The notes below the pieces were generated by a model. The model made no database searches and was not told where the DNA came from. It was given only the letters and a program-made list of their open reading frames with translations. 64,000 nt of DNA, taken from Tieghemiomyces parasiticus (Eukaryota > Kickxellomycota > Dimargaritomycetes > Dimargaritales > Dimargaritaceae). Below are positions 32,341 through 45,400 of the stretch, piece after piece. The stretch covers positions 1 to 64,000 of the forward strand of contig JANBPT010000089.1 in the NCBI GenBank assembly GCA_027575765.1. The letters are read 5' to 3'. Each line of letters begins with the position of its first letter. The first letter of the stretch is position 1. The translations under genes were made by a program, and so were the position numbers.

Positions 32341-32915
32341 GGGCGAAGATCGTGGGAGGGATGAGGGAATGCGAACCGGAACGGTTGGACGGCGTAGCAA
32401 GGGTGGCTATACTGGCTGGGACCGAAGCTACTTGGGGTCTGGAAGTGTGCTCGGCGGCTGTTATAGGGAAGCAGACTACATACTCACACACACACCCGCC
32501 GGTAAATACACGCTAGGTGCCGTCGGCCAAGGTAGGGTAGCGGGGTGCCCAGTCGTCTAGTGCCAAATTACAAGGCTGCAGCTCCGTTAAGGCCGCGGCC
32601 AAGCTGGCCAGCGGAGCAACGGGCGGGGGGGGTCCTGACAAAGTCTTCATGAGCCGGGGCGTTCACGAGGATACCGCCGGAGCTATCTACTCTGCCTCCT
32701 TCGCCAAACTCAGGGCTGCGGCCCGGCCCAACGCTCCCCTCGCGCTGCCATCCCCCAGCCAGGCAACCCTTCGAGATGCCACCACCGACCGTCAGCCACG
32801 AGAGGAGGGGTGGGGGGGGGGGGTGCGCCCCTCTGGTCGTTGTCACTTGCCCACTCATTTCTCCTATGCCCCACCCATCCCTTGCCCGCGCTCCCCACCT
32901 TACCCTCATCGCACC
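32341..32915. other. Divergent promoter of EBP (-) and DOP1 (+)
   Basis: 575 bases between the two starts, with a 12-G run at 32812-32823 about 95 bases before the DOP1 start. A shared bidirectional promoter is likely but unproven. Confidence 0.45.
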
Positions 32916-35900
32916 ATGCCGCCGACCCGCGCCGATGGTAAGTGACTGACACTGCTAAAACGCCGTGCGAGGACCGGGCGCTACCTCATCCACGAACCGG
33001 CCTCCCTTCCACTAACCTTCCCTATATCGCATGCGTACTGCTCCACCCACGCCGATGCAAGACCACGCGGCTGACCCCAAGTACGCCAAGTACGCTCAAC
33101 TGGTGGAGCGCTGCCTACAGTCGTTTGACTACATTAGCGAGTGGGCAGACGTGACCGCGTTCCTTGCTAAACTGACCAAGGTAGGTTGGCAAACAACTAG
33201 CCCCCGGTCTCGACCCCCACGTCTGGCCAACACCGCTTGCTCACCTTCTCTATCGTCCTGTCCATCGTCCCCTCCGCCACCTCTTCGCAGGCCTTCCAAA
33301 CGTACCCGCAGTTCGCCGTCATCCCCGCTAAGGAAACGGTGGCCAAGCGGCTGGCACAATGTCTTAACCCAGCTCTCCCGACCGGGGTACACCAAAAGAC
33401 TTTGGAGTTGTACGCGTTCATTTTGCAAAAGATCGGCGTAAGTCCCTCCCAGCCTGGTACCATCTCCCCGTCCGTTGGCAGTCCAGGGCGGCGCCATGCC
33501 CGTTACAGGAGCCGTGTCCCATATCAACGGACAAATACCACCCACTTGGCCGATCTAACGCCATCCAACGCTCTCACCTCCGCCCACCCTACCCAGACCG
33601 ACCAACTGGCTGAGGATCTCCCTCTCTACTCCTACGGCCTCTTCCCGTTTCTCAAACATGCCGCCATGTCGGCTAAGGTAAAGCCCAGCGGTGCGGTCAA
33701 CATCCCCGTCTGCACAGCTGTCTGTTCAACCTCGCCCTCCGCCCCCTCCCTCCATCGATTTGTCACTTGGCTCACCCTGCGTCCACCGACCTTCACCTTC
33801 CACCCCCGACCCACCAGCCCTCGCTCCTCACCATCTATGAGGTCCACTATCTGCCCCTCAAGACGCGCCTACGAGCCTGCGTCAAGGGCCTGACCCTAGC
33901 CCTGCTTCCCGGCCTCGAGGAGGAAGGCAACGAGTTTTTCGACCAGACCTTACGCTTGTTGGATGCGGTCAGCCACGGGGTCGAGGCACCCTACTTTTAC
34001 CAGGCCCTCTTTCTCGGGCTCATAACAGCTCCGGACCTCCGCACGGCCGCCCTACATTACCTGAGCCGCCGCCTACCCCGCTCGACCCAGCGGGAGGATA
34101 TGGCCTTCGTGGTTGGGGATGATCCCACCCTCCTGGTTCATGCCCTGGCCGCTAGCCTGCGCGACAGCCAGCCTCTGGTCCAGCGGGCTACTCTAGACCT
34201 TCTGGTGGCCCATCTTCCCTTGGCGGCGGACCTAGTGGCTGGCGACGACGCCCCACTACTGTTAGCCGCCGCCGCTGAGGTTGTCCTACGCCGCGACATG
34301 TCCCTAAACCGTCGACTCTACGCCTGGCTGTTGGGGCCCTCCGAGACCCGCGCCGACCGTCAGGTCCACTTTTCCAGCCGAGTGCAGCGGCCCCTGGTCA
34401 AGGCGCTACGGGCCATGCTCGCCACAACGGACCCGGACGACGCGGTGCGCCAGCGACCCTTCCGTATTCTGGTGTCCCTGCTAGACCGCTCCGAAATCGG
34501 GGTCCCCCTCGTCCGCGCCCTGGTCCCAGATACGGTGACTGCCGCCCGGCGCTACCACGCTACTTCACTACAGTCGACCCGCCCGGCGGTACGCATGCTG
34601 TTCGAGACGGTCGACCCGTACCTTGTGTGGTCCTGGGCCCTGGGCACTGTCGGGCGGACCCTAGACGACCCCCTGGCCGCAGCCGATCCCTGGCCCGGGC
34701 TGACCTTCCTGGTAGGCGAGCTCTACGCCAGGGACGCCGAAACGCGGGCCGTGCATGCGCCCCTAGTAGTGGCCGGCACGCTGGGTTTCCTGGCCGACCG
34801 GCTCGAGACCGAGGTCCCTCCACCGGAGCAAGTAACCGGAATTTTAACTTGGTTACACGACTTGCTCGCCCTGGCGGCCCCGACCACATTGGTTGCAGAG
34901 CTCGATGCCATCCACGGCCTCCTCCCGGCCGTACCGGAGCAGACGTCGCCTGACGCCACCCGACCCGCTAACGGTAACCCAACGACCCATTCGCTAACCG
35001 CTGCCGTGGGCCGCTTCTACTCGGTAACCAACACAAGCTGGACCGATGGGCCCGACACCGAGGTGGAAGTAGCACCGCCTCTCCCACGCGACCAGGTTCG
35101 CCGCGCCCTGGACGGTCTCATCGCCGCTATCCCCGCACCACCGACTGCGGTCACGTTGGCCGACGGTCTCCGAGCGGCCCTGGCCCCTGTTCTCGTGGCT
35201 TACCGTGACCATCCCGCGACGCACCCCGCAACCGCCCGACTTTACGCCGCCCTGGACACCTCCGGTCCACCACGCGATTCTGCACGCCTGGCCCGGTGCT
35301 GCCCAACCCTGCTACCACGTCTCCTCGCCACCGTCCGTCGTACTAACGATCCAGCTACAGCGGCGGGTCACCTCGCTTGGGCCCTGGACGCCGTCGCCGC
35401 CGGGTCACTGCCGTCGACCGCCTTGTCCGCCGACACCCCACTAGACGCCCTGGTGTCGGCCCTATGGCGCTTCCTGGCCCCGGCCTACGCCTCGCACCAC
35501 GTTGCTGTCGTACAGGCCTTGGTCCGACTGGGAGAGGTGGTGGGGGTCGACCGGCTGGAGGCCGCTCTGCGCAGCTGCCTGGCAGCCCCCGGCCCTGGCC
35601 GCGAGCGAGAGGCCGCGCTGGCTTGCTTTGCGGCCTTCTGGGCCCACGCCTCTGACCCCGAGCCCGACCGGCCAGCCTACGCCCGCCTCGCCCTACTGGC
35701 CCTCGACCCCCTGAGCGATGAAGGGGCGGGCGCGCTCTATCGCGCGGCCGAAGCCTGGGTACGCGACCAGGTGGGCCATCCGGCCCGATTGGCCACCGCC
35801 CTGCTCAATCTCCTCGCCCAGGACCCTAGCGGACACTGCGAGGCAGACGCGGAGGGACTCATCTATCGCCAGCCCGTCAACGGCGCCCAGCTCGGCTACG

Positions 35901-38900
35901 CCCTCGACCAGACCCGTCGATTTTGTAGCACCGCGGGTGCCCCCTTGCTCGACTGGCTGCTACGCACTCCCCTTACACCGCGGCTCTGCCATTCGTTAGC
36001 TGGGGCCCACGCTTGGCGGCCGGCCGCGGAGCTAGTCACCTACTATGACGCCTACCTTGAGTTGGCTCTACGTTACGCGGTCGCCCGCGGGGATGGGCAC
36101 ACTCGGGTGCGCCCAGCCGCCCTGCGCCTGACCACTGCCCTGGTCACTCTGGCCCCACACATTCCCCCGTCGATCTCTGTGGGAGCTGCCGACGTGGTCG
36201 TCGCCGCGTTGAATGGCAGCGTCACCCGCGCCGACCTCGACCCCCAGCCTGACCTCCTCCGCTTGCTGCTTGCCCTCTGGGCCGCCCCGCCCCACTTTGG
36301 GCCGACCGACCGGTCACCCGCCGAGGCTGCCCGTCAGCTGGCCGCCGTAAACCTAGACCGAACGGTGAGCGGCGGTAACCGCCTAGCCCTTGCCGCGCTG
36401 TATCGCCCGACTGCAGGGGAGGCCGTGGTCGCCGTGACCCCTGGGCCGACGTCTTCTACTGCCAGTACCGCTTCCACTTCGGGTCCGCTGCTGACCCGGA
36501 CGTTGCTGGACGCCTTGAGTCGACCGGCTAACCGCTGCGTGCTACGCTCCTGGGTCGACTTTTTGGGATTGGCCCTGGCCCATTTCCGACCGGCCTTCGG
36601 GCGTACGCTCTGGCCCGCCGCGGTCCTGCTCTGCCTGTTGCTGAAGGAGGCGCGATCGGACCTCCGCCTGACGTGCCCTGCCCTGACCCTCTCGCCACCA
36701 ACCGGCGCCCCCGCCGCTCCGTTTTCGTTTCTACCGCCCCCCCAGGGTAATTCGGCCGCGTCCCCGCCTATCCGGTCTGATTCTACCGCCCCGGATCGGC
36801 TCACACCCGCCCCCGCCGCCCGTGTACTCACCTACCTGGACGGTCTGGAGCATCTGCTACTGTTTAGCCTCACCGACCCGACAGTCAGTGACGACGCCCC
36901 CTCCCCCGTACCGCCTGGGTGGCTCCAGGCTGGCGTCTACGACGCCCTTACCGCCCGCCGCGGAACAAAAGGCCGATCAGGCAGTCTAGTGGCCACTGCC
37001 GCTCTGGGCCCTGTGGATCCGGAGGTGACGGCCGACGCTCCGGGTACCCGGGCACCTGCGCCAGGGCGATCCACCTCCAGTGGCGGATTACGCTTCCTCG
37101 CCGATGCCGTCGCCACGGTGTTTAGTACTGGGCCCGACCCGTCTGCCGGCGCAAATACCACCGCTTCGAGTGCCACCCCATCGGTACCCGCGCGCGCCGT
37201 GGTCCTGGCCGAGCTGCCGTCGATCCTCCGTGTCCTACTCGACCTGACTGCTCCCACCAAATCGCCCGATCCCCCAGCCGACGCGGCCGTGGTGGTTCGG
37301 GTCCACTCCCTAGTGGCACGCCTGGCCGCCGTCGCCCCCACCGCTGTATTCGAAAGTGCAGTGGAAACCTGGTTCCGTGATAATCGGGGTGCGGACTGGA
37401 CAGCCCCGCTGGCCCGCAAGGACGAACGGCAGCTCCCGGAAAATGATGAGAAGGATCACTACGGGCTGGATGACGCCCTTAGGGAGCAAGGTGACGAGGA
37501 ACCTGCGACTTCGGCGCGGCCCCCGCAACGAAATCGGGCCGTCGAGTTGTTGCACACCGTCTCGGGGTTCACCCCGGCGGTCATCTTGGGTCTGGCCCTC
37601 GATGCTGCCGCTGTTCGTGGACTGGGCGACGTTCCCCCGCATCTGCAGCCTCCGCTCCCGATTCCGCCTAGCGAAACGCCTTACTACACCGCGACCAGTC
37701 CCCACCTCACCGATTTGGCGCTCGGACGGTTCGCCATGGCATATCTAGCCACTACAGCGTTCGACGACGCCGGAGCGCTCCGCGAGGTGCTACCCCGCAT
37801 TCTGGCCTATACCCGGTTCTTGCTGGCCTCCCCACCCCACCCGCAGCGTGCCGCCCGCGTGGCTGGCTTGCGAGTGCTAACCGCCTTCCTGCGCCAGTGT
37901 CGACCCCATCCGACTGTGCTCCAAACCCCCGATGGCGTTGCCCTGCACGAAGCCTACTACCGATTGACGGATGCTAGCATTGTCCTAGCCGGCCGGCTGC
38001 TCGACGGCAGTGCTCGCGGGGAAGCCGCCGCAAGTGCGACGGAACCTGTGCCTAGCTTCCGGACGTCGGACGCTCAGCTGGCCGGTGACCTCCTGGCGCT
38101 TCTAGCCGATCCGATCATGACGCTTGGGCCCGCCATTGTGCCAGAACCGGAACGGCTCCAGAGTTTGGCCGCCGCTGTCGTGAACCACATTGCCGGTCCG
38201 TTCCTGAGGGGCCGCTGGCCGCTGGCACCGGTACTCGTGGTTCGTGGCCGACCTGTCCACCCGGACCGGGCCCCCGCCGCGCTCGCCTTGCCTTACCTTC
38301 TGGCTCACCGCGTTGTGGCCCTATTGGCGGCACTGGCCCGCCACCCGACCACCCTGCTGCGCAGCTACCGCCGTGAGGTTTGGGACCACTTCGCTGACGC
38401 ACCCGGTTTCTTTGTCCAGTATGGTATGACTCGTCGGGTCCTGGGGCACTGGCGGCGGCTGGTCGGTACGGTGGCCGCCGCCGAGCGGACGCGCCTGGGC
38501 GACCTCCTGACCCGGATTAGCGCCGCCCCAGCGTCCCACCTCTTTGCCAACCGTGAGGCCGAGACCGTAGCCCAGGCCCTTCTGGTGCGGAAGCTGGCCT
38601 TCATACTGTACAGCGGCGCGTGCGACCAGTATACCGCCGTGCTTCCTGGCATCCAGGAGAAACTGGTGGACCTGCTCAAGCTCCCACGTCTGCCCGCACT
38701 GGTGCACGTCGAGGTGTACTTGTGCCTCCGCGTCCTGCTGCGCCGAGTCACCGGGCGGTACCTGGCCACTCTCTGGCCGGTCCTGCTCACTGACCTGCTC
38801 CGCCTCTGCTCCCGGGTACTGGCGACCGATATGACGGCCCCGGCCGACCTGGCCGCCCGCTTTCTAGCCGCCTGCAAGTTCCTCGACCTGCTGCTTGTAT

Positions 38901-39316
38901 TGGCCCCCGCTGAGTTTCAGCTACATCAGTGGATCTTCGTCACCGACACGATGGAGGCCCTGTATGGCGCGCGCCGCACGGGCGTGGCCCTAATTGATCG
39001 AATGAGTGCCGAGTTGGACGTGTTTTCGGCGGGGTCTCCTACATGGCCTACCTCGATTCAGGACTATCTACCATCGGGACCTACGCCGCCACGCCGGCGA
39101 CCCTTACTCACAATGGGCGCCATCCGGTCTCTTCGCGATTTGGAGCCGTTCGTGCACAACATCAGTGTGTACGCCTACGAGGCCACATACGCCCTGGCCT
39201 GCCCGGACCTACCCTTCATCGAGGCACGTCTAGCCGATGATCTGCTTTTCACCACGATCTACGACACGGAGCCCGCGGGGACGGCGGTACTCAATGATGC
39301 CGTCGCGGGGCCTTAA
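32916..39316 (+). CDS. DOP1: Dop1/Dopey Golgi-endosome trafficking protein
   Basis: Five exons, 32916..32937, 33062..33180, 33291..33437, 33597..33677 and 33818..39316, give 1955 residues (yeast Dop1 about 1700, human about 2400). Dop1 works with Mon2 and a flippase in traffic between endosomes and Golgi. The N-terminal Dopey domain is clear: YAQLVERCLQSFDYISEWADV, then KRLAQCLNPALPTGVHQKTLELY, YSYGLFPFLKHA, YLPLKTRLRACVKGLTLALLPGLEE. The rest is alpha-helical and Leu/Ala-rich, with Pro/Ser-rich spacers around residues 1010-1040 and 1090-1150. C-terminal leucine-zipper-like helices precede SIQDYLPSG. Exon 1 is only 22 bases and its acceptor (GCAAG) is weak. Starting instead at ATG 33031 would read straight into exon 2 and is a real alternative. 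A polyadenylation signal follows at 39377. Confidence 0.9.
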
Positions 39317-39823
39317 ACGCGAGGGATGATAGAATATGAGGCTAGGCGCTGTAGATGTTACCGTACCAAGCCCGTCAATAAAAGATTGAATCGAGATGAC
39401 TAGCCAACGTTGCTTTTAGCCCGACCTCTGGGGATACAGATGTGATTGATTTAAAGGGCCCGATGAAATCCTGCCAGCGGTCCTCCTTAAGATACCATTC
39501 TAGGCTGTTCGATACCGAAATCTAACAGAACAGAGCCAAGGGCTGGTAAGAACAATACGGGGACAGTGTGCCCAACGCACCTAAAAAATCAGCCCTGTCC
39601 TACCACACTCGACACTACCAGAACTCCCCCCCTCCACATGCCCACACATCCAATGGAGTCATGGGCGATCTCGGTGACTTGTCAAACTGACCTTGCGCTG
39701 GCTATCACGTTTTTAAACATCTGTACAGTTGTCCTTATACATTGTCTACCTTCCACCTCTCAAGCTTTACCCGGCTCTGATCCGTACGCTTAATTCCTCC
39801 ACGTTCTCTTCAACCTTGTCGCC
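39317..39823. other. Intergenic between DOP1 and mitoribosomal protein gene
   Basis: 507 bases in tandem orientation. The first 100 bases contain the DOP1 polyadenylation signal; the remainder is the promoter of the next gene. Confidence 0.45.
39377..39382 (+). terminator. Canonical AATAAA polyadenylation signal of DOP1
   Basis: AATAAA lies 61 bases past the DOP1 stop codon, a usual distance for a short fungal 3' untranslated region. Confidence 0.6.
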
Positions 39824-40440
39824 ATGTCCCTCCCGCTGCGCGTCCAAAAAGTCGTCAAGAACCTGATCACGGGCCCGGGCGCTGTGGCCCTACCCAAGAG
39901 GGTGGCCGAGATCGCCGTCCAGTTCCCAAAGAAAGGCGGGAACATCACTGCAAAGTAAGCACACTTGGCCACAGAACCACCGCTTGTCCTGTGAATCCTG
40001 ACACCTGCCATTCGTAGAGCTTAACCCTAACGCTGCTCCGCATATCGCCCTCCTCACCCTCCCTCCTGTCGCCCCGCGGCCCAGGCAATTCGCTGAGACC
40101 ATCGTCCCTCGACTACAGTTCAGTAACCCACAGGTCCACTTCTCCGTAGGCCGACTAGGGACCGGGTGGGACGAGGGCATCAACGTTGTTTTTGGTAAGT
40201 GGCCGCCACTGTCGCCCCCCCGGGTATTGCGGACCAAGGACGCAGTGGTCTGTGCGGAGTGCCCCCTTCACCCTCTACTCTGCCAGTCCTAACATTCCCG
40301 CCTCCATGTGACCGCCCAAATATCCACTATCGCCAGACGATGCAACCCAGGCCAACATCCCGGTGGGTGATGGTAATTTAGAAGAGGTTTATAAGAATTT
40401 CACTGAAGCCGTGGCCGAGGGACCCGCACCGTCAACTTGA
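39824..40440 (+). CDS. MRP49: Mitochondrial ribosomal protein, L51/S25/CI-B8 fold (Mrp49/mL61-like)
   Basis: Three exons, 39824..39954, 40085..40194 and 40337..40440, give 114 residues. The thioredoxin-like L51/S25/CI-B8 fold is used by several mitoribosomal proteins and one complex I subunit. I see a basic N-terminus, then VAEIAVQFPKKGG, an ARKFW-like position (KQFAETIVPRLQFSNPQVHF), and a short acidic tail. LQFSNP after a KFxxxxxP segment is typical of Mrp49 (mL61) and of animal mS25. In fungi the former is the usual owner, hence the symbol. Complex I subunit NDUFA2 is less likely because its conserved cysteines are absent. The start lies in a basic sequence suited to mitochondrial import. 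Donors are GTAAGC and GTAAGT; acceptors are CCAG. Confidence 0.7.
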
Positions 40441-40675
40441 ACCGCGGGACCCAACGTCACCCCACATCCTCATACACCTTTCACAGTAAACCTCACAATA
40501 TGTATCATCATCTGGACACTTTGGGGTTTGATACATGGGTTTTGGGCGGTCAATACAGCGGTATTGGGTATCAGTTTTAATCCATCCTAAATTAACAGTT
40601 GACAGGGCGGACCATTCATGAGGCGGGGGATATGACGAGACGAACTTAAGTCTGTACAAGGGGGCCGCAGGAAGT

Positions 40676-41518
40676 TCACACCCAAGCCAGGGTCGCTGAC
40701 ACAGATGCGAGCCCCGTAAGGAGAAGGATCCAGCACACGGTATCCACCAGGCCACCGAGCGGCAGGGTGGGGACACGGAGACGGGCCAGCGGTAGCGCCC
40801 AAGGACGGATGGCGGACGGGAATAGCTCCACGGGGAGCCCCGATGGTAGCAGGGGCTGCCAGCTCGTCTGTAGGGCGGTCGCGCCGGATGGTAGGACGCT
40901 CGCCCCGACCAGCCAAGCGACCTGGAGGCCGAGGGCGTACCACACGAGGGGCACAGCGTGATGCCAATCACCGAGGAGCTGGGATGGCGGCTCGACAAGC
41001 AAGGCAGCCAGTTTCGAGCGGGTATTCCAATAATCGAGCACGCGATCATTGGACCATTCGACAAACAGGGCGTAGCCGAAGAGGACTAGGATGGGCAGGA
41101 GGGTACCCAAGTATTGGAGTAGGGGGCGGGGTGTGACTTGGAAGGTTGACCGCAGCCGCGGCGCGGGCACCGACGGCGCGGTGGCGACACGGGTAGCGTT
41201 GCGGAATTCCGAACGAGGTGTAGAGACACCGGCGGTGGTAGCGACGCGGCGTGGAGTGGGCGGGGGGACAGTCGGGTTCGAGAAGGATAGCGGAGGGGCT
41301 GCGGCCGGGACGGGCGTAGCAGCGGACTCCACGCCTTCCAAGACCTGGTCAGACGCGTTGGGCCACGACGACGCCGCAGGGTCTTCTGTGGCATTGCCTG
41401 TGGTTGTGAAGGTGTGCTTAATCTGGGAGAGGCGGTCAGTGCCACGGGCCTTGATTTTACGCTGTCTGGCCTCACGGCGCCGGCGGAGAAGTTCTTGCTG
41501 GCCGGCGGGGTCGGTCAT
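40676..41518 (-). CDS. GET2: GET complex receptor subunit Get2
   Basis: A single exon of 280 residues (yeast Get2 is 285). Get2 is the ER receptor that captures Get3 loaded with tail-anchored proteins. The signature is at the extreme N-terminus: after MTDPAGQQ comes a basic block RRRREARQRKIKARGTDRLSQI, matching the Get3-binding RERR..K...GG..RL motif. A Ser/Thr/Pro-rich linker of about 100 residues follows, then three hydrophobic segments at about 131-152, 183-208 and 253-275, as expected. The ATG at 41518 is preferred over an in-frame ATG at 41686, because the basic motif must be near the N-terminus to meet Get3. It ends 236 bases from the facing mitoribosomal gene. Confidence 0.85.
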   Translation of the reverse strand: MTDPAGQQELLRRRREARQRKIKARGTDRLSQIKHTFTTTGNATEDPAASSWPNASDQVLEGVESAATPVPAAAPPLSFSNPTVPPPTPRRVATTAGVSTPRSEFRNATRVATAPSVPAPRLRSTFQVTPRPLLQYLGTLLPILVLFGYALFVEWSNDRVLDYWNTRSKLAALLVEPPSQLLGDWHHAVPLVWYALGLQVAWLVGASVLPSGATALQTSWQPLLPSGLPVELFPSAIRPWALPLARLRVPTLPLGGLVDTVCWILLLTGLASVSATLAWV

Positions 41519-42403
41519 GGTGAAAGAGAAGGAGTCAGTTAAAGAGGGGAAGATCGTCGGGACGCATGTGATTGGGCTCGTCACGGGGGTGGATGGTGGC
41601 AGGCGGTTGACTGGCGATGTGCAAAAGCTAAAAAAAGGACAGACGATAGAGGGAAATGGAGGGACCCGAGTCAGACCAAGCGCCATTCCTGATATCCCGT
41701 CAGAACGATGTGGAGGAGGGAGTAGTCCACAGAAGGACCCATACCAGGGGAGTGAAGCGCACGGTCACTGGCGTCTGCCCAACTCACCATTAAGGGCACT
41801 CTGTCGCTCTTAGAACAAGCGTGAGCTGAGGTGTGTTCGTACTGACCTCGTAACAACCGCACTGAGGGTTGTTCATAAGTACCCGGATTGCGTCCCTTAC
41901 TCTATGCGTCCGCCGCCTGATAACCCCGATTGCCCCAGCACCACGCGTTTCGTCGTCAGTTGTTTTTTTTTCGACTGGTAATATCTAAGTACCATTACAA
42001 TAATGTTAACAATTAAACGTTCACGGCTGGTATTAAGAGTAAATAAATTAAACGGAATACGGCCAACACCTGCCGGTGGTCGGCCCATAAAAAGAAATAA
42101 GGAGTAGACAATACATAGACCGGTTAAACGCTGGCCGAGGTGATGAGTGGTAGCCCAACCCGGCGTTACCACGGGTACCTAGTCAAACCATAAAAAAAAA
42201 AGGATGCGGGATGGGAGGAGGAGGGGGTGTTGAACGTACACATTTGAATAGTCTATTGACGATGAAAGCTGGGGTTCTTGGCCCGCATCAAAGCTTAGTC
42301 CTTGAGGCGTACCATGGCAGTATAGCCCAGGCCACGGGGATACTGGTCACAGCTGAACCCCATCATTGCTGGCCAACTCACTAGATAGCGAGGGTTACTT
42401 TGG
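41519..42403. other. Intergenic between GET2 promoter and EDE1 3' end
   Basis: About 885 bases. The GET2 promoter side is G-rich. The stretch 41980-42070 is A/T-rich, and an A10 run lies at 42193-42202. No supported gene. Confidence 0.4.
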
Positions 42404-45400
42404 TTAGAACGACAAGAGGTAATCGGTCGCACGCTGCAGGTCGAAGTCATTCACCTCCAGAGCTTCAATAACCCGGTCGCGCGGGAATCCCATCCCCACC
42501 AGAGTGCGCACCTCGTCGGTGTCAGGGACGGCTGCCTTGGCCGAGCGGGTCCTGTTCGGTACCACCGTCGCGGCCGGAGTTGCGGATTCCGGCGCGGCTT
42601 TCGGGTAAGGGGATAGGTGAGCGTGGTCAAAGTCCTCGGGCGTGAAGGCGAACGTAGACAGGGGTACCGCGGCAGATTTAGGGCGTGCCCCGGTGGAGGA
42701 GGGCACAGGCCGGGGACGTGGATAGGGTGACCCCGTGGCGGCGTCGTCTACGTTAGTAGCCGCGGTCGATTTACCATTCCCGCCGCCATTGCTGCCCGAC
42801 TTCATAAGGGGGGCGAAGCTCAGCCGGTTCTTGGCGAAGACGTTAAAGCGGCTGGGAGCGAACCGGGACTTTTTTGGGGAGAGCGGATGCTCGGATACGG
42901 GCCGTTCAGCCGGGGCGGACCGACCGCCGTCCTTCTTCTTCCGACTCGTCGGACGCGACGGGGCGGCCGCCTGCTCCTCCTCACGGGCTAGCTCGCGAGC
43001 CAGGCGGGCGTCGGCCTCTACCTGCTCCGGGTCGGTGGTTGCGGGTGTCTCGTCAAACAATCCGGCCAAGTCCCCGTCGTTGGTCGGGGACTTGGCAGCC
43101 GCAGGAGGAGGTGCGGTGCTGTCGAGGCCTCGCCGCCCCTGGGCGAACGGATCAAGGTCGGTTACGTCTGGGAAGCGGTGCTCAAAGGCCGCCACGGGGT
43201 CTTCAGCGGGGGTACCCGCGGGCAGGATGTCGGGGTGGTGGGCAGCCGACGGACTGTCGCTGGACGTGGCCAGACCGAAAGCGGTATCAAAGTCGGCCCC
43301 AAAATCGGGGGCCCCCGCGGCAGGTGGCGGCGCTGTGTCAGCAAAATGGGGATCGAGGGCCACGTGGAATTCTGCATCGTCATCCTCGTCGTCCGCGACA
43401 GCGGCTGAGCCCTTAGCGCCAGGCTCGGAAGTCGGAGGTGCTGGCGCGGCCTGCGACGGGGGGTTTATCTCCATTCCCGCGAAGAGGGCATCAAAGTCAT
43501 CGCCATTGGTGGTAAGCGCCGGGACTGGGATGACCACGTCACCTTCGGACACCGTGGCGGGTGGGTGCGGATCAAAATGGTCCTCAAACGCAGCCGTGAA
43601 CGGAACGGTGGTATTCGCGGCCTCACCCGAGGTCGGGATGGCAAAGGGGTGATCCGGCTCGACCGGGGCAGCCGCGGTGGTCTCGGGCCAGGCGGTGGCG
43701 GCGGCCGAGTGAAAAGATCGCTCCGAGCCCTCCTGGGCCGAGGTGGCCGGCGGGGGCGAGTCTGGTACATCAAAAGCAGCGTCGAAAGCAGCAAAAGTCG
43801 GCCCGGCCTCCAGTTGGCTGGCAGCCGGCACCTCGGCCGCCCGAGTGTCATCCACCGCCGCGTCCTCCGAGACGCGACCAGCTTCGTGCAGAGAATCGTT
43901 ATGAGCGTCAGCTGGCTCCATCACCTCGTTTTGCACCGCCGCGGCTGGTTCTACCGAGGTGGATGATTCTTCCTTGTCCTTTGGCGGCTCGCCCTCGCCC
44001 GCCTCTGCCGATGTGGCAGGGTCCGTAGCCCCCGCCTCTAGTTCTTTGGCTGCGACGGCCCGGGCCAGCTCGGCGGCTTCTTGCTCGGCGGCGGCACGGC
44101 GGGTGGCAAGAGCCTCGGCGGCCGTCCGGCGTTCTTCGGCCTGCTGCACTGCCACAGCCAGCCGGGCGCGTAGGGCGTCCCGCTCCGTTTCCACCTGGGC
44201 CAACTGCCGCGCACCGATGGCCGCCCGCTCCGCGTCTGCCTGGGCCTGGGCTTCGAGGCGCTGGGCATCTCCTTGGGCCTTCTGCACCTCGGACAGGGCC
44301 GCTTGAAGCCGCTGCTGAAAGCTGCCGTGTTCAGCCTCGGCGGCGTCTAGGGCCCGCTTTTTGGCAGCGTAAGCTTCCCGTAACTCGCCATGGCGTGCCT
44401 CGGCCTCGGCGATCTGGGTACGAAGGACGGGCAGACGGTCGTTCCGCGTCTGTAGATCGGCTTCGAGGTCACGGAGCGCCCGCTCCTCGGCAGCGACGCG
44501 AGCCTGGATCTGTTCAAGCTGAGTAGTGAGGTCGCTAAGTTGAGAATTGAGCGCAGTGCCTTTGCCATCGAGCGCGGCCCGCGCCGTCAGCAGTTCCGAG
44601 GCCCGGGTGTGCTTACGCGCCAGGAGGGCTTGCATGGCGGCCAGCTGGCCGGCAGGTGAAGACGTGTTGTTAGTAGGGCCAGCCTCGAAAGGCTCCGGGC
44701 TGAGGGGACGGGGCGAGGCGCCCCGGGGACCAAAGGGGTCGAGCATGTCCAGCGGAGATAAAGGCCGGGAACCGGCCTGACTGGCAGACCGCGGTTTCGC
44801 CGGACTCCGCGCTCTAGCAAATTCACGATGTCCAGGGGGGATCAACGACGGGGGCAGTCGGGCGGGCGGGGGAGTCCCGGCCTGCGCAGCGGAAATGAGG
44901 TGCACGGCTACGGCGAATTCCTCGCGATTGAGCCGACCGGACTTGTTGTGATCGGCCAGGTCCCTGTAGATAGGAGTGTGGGACGAGGTGGACAAGAAGC
45001 CGCATGTTAGGTCGTGGACGCAAAGTAGAGAGGGGGGAGAAGGAGGTTATATAAACGCCAGTGGAAAAGATGGGGGGGTCCTCTAGGCCAACCACGGCGA
45101 CCTGTCGGGTATGATCGAATGGGAAGAGGTCGGGCCTTTGGGTGCCCCACCATGTCAACCACAGTACTTACCAGATGGTGGCGAGGTCGGCTTCGGGTAG
45201 ACGCGACTTGAGGAAGAATGGCACCGCTTCGTCGCCGGCCACATAACCGCGGTGGGTGGGATCGAGGGTGGCAAAGTAGCGGTCAGCACGGGTCTGGGTA
45301 GCCGGGGTCACGTCCCAGGAGTTGGCCGCCAGCGTCGCCGCCGGGGTGGCTAGGGCTGGGGAGGCCGGCACGGAACGTCCTTCACGGGCGCTCGTCAGCA

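Noticed and set aside
32341..32400. Upstream in-frame start for EBP (20 extra residues)
   Set aside because: The added residues are not part of the family; the conserved HPY begins right after the inner ATG at 32340.
41091..41813. 240-codon frame antisense to GET2
   Set aside because: It overlaps the confident GET2 frame and has low-complexity Gly/Val/Arg composition.
42735..43652. 305-codon frame antisense to EDE1
   Set aside because: A Ser/Gly/Ala-rich shadow over the Pro/Ala-rich part of EDE1, without a domain.
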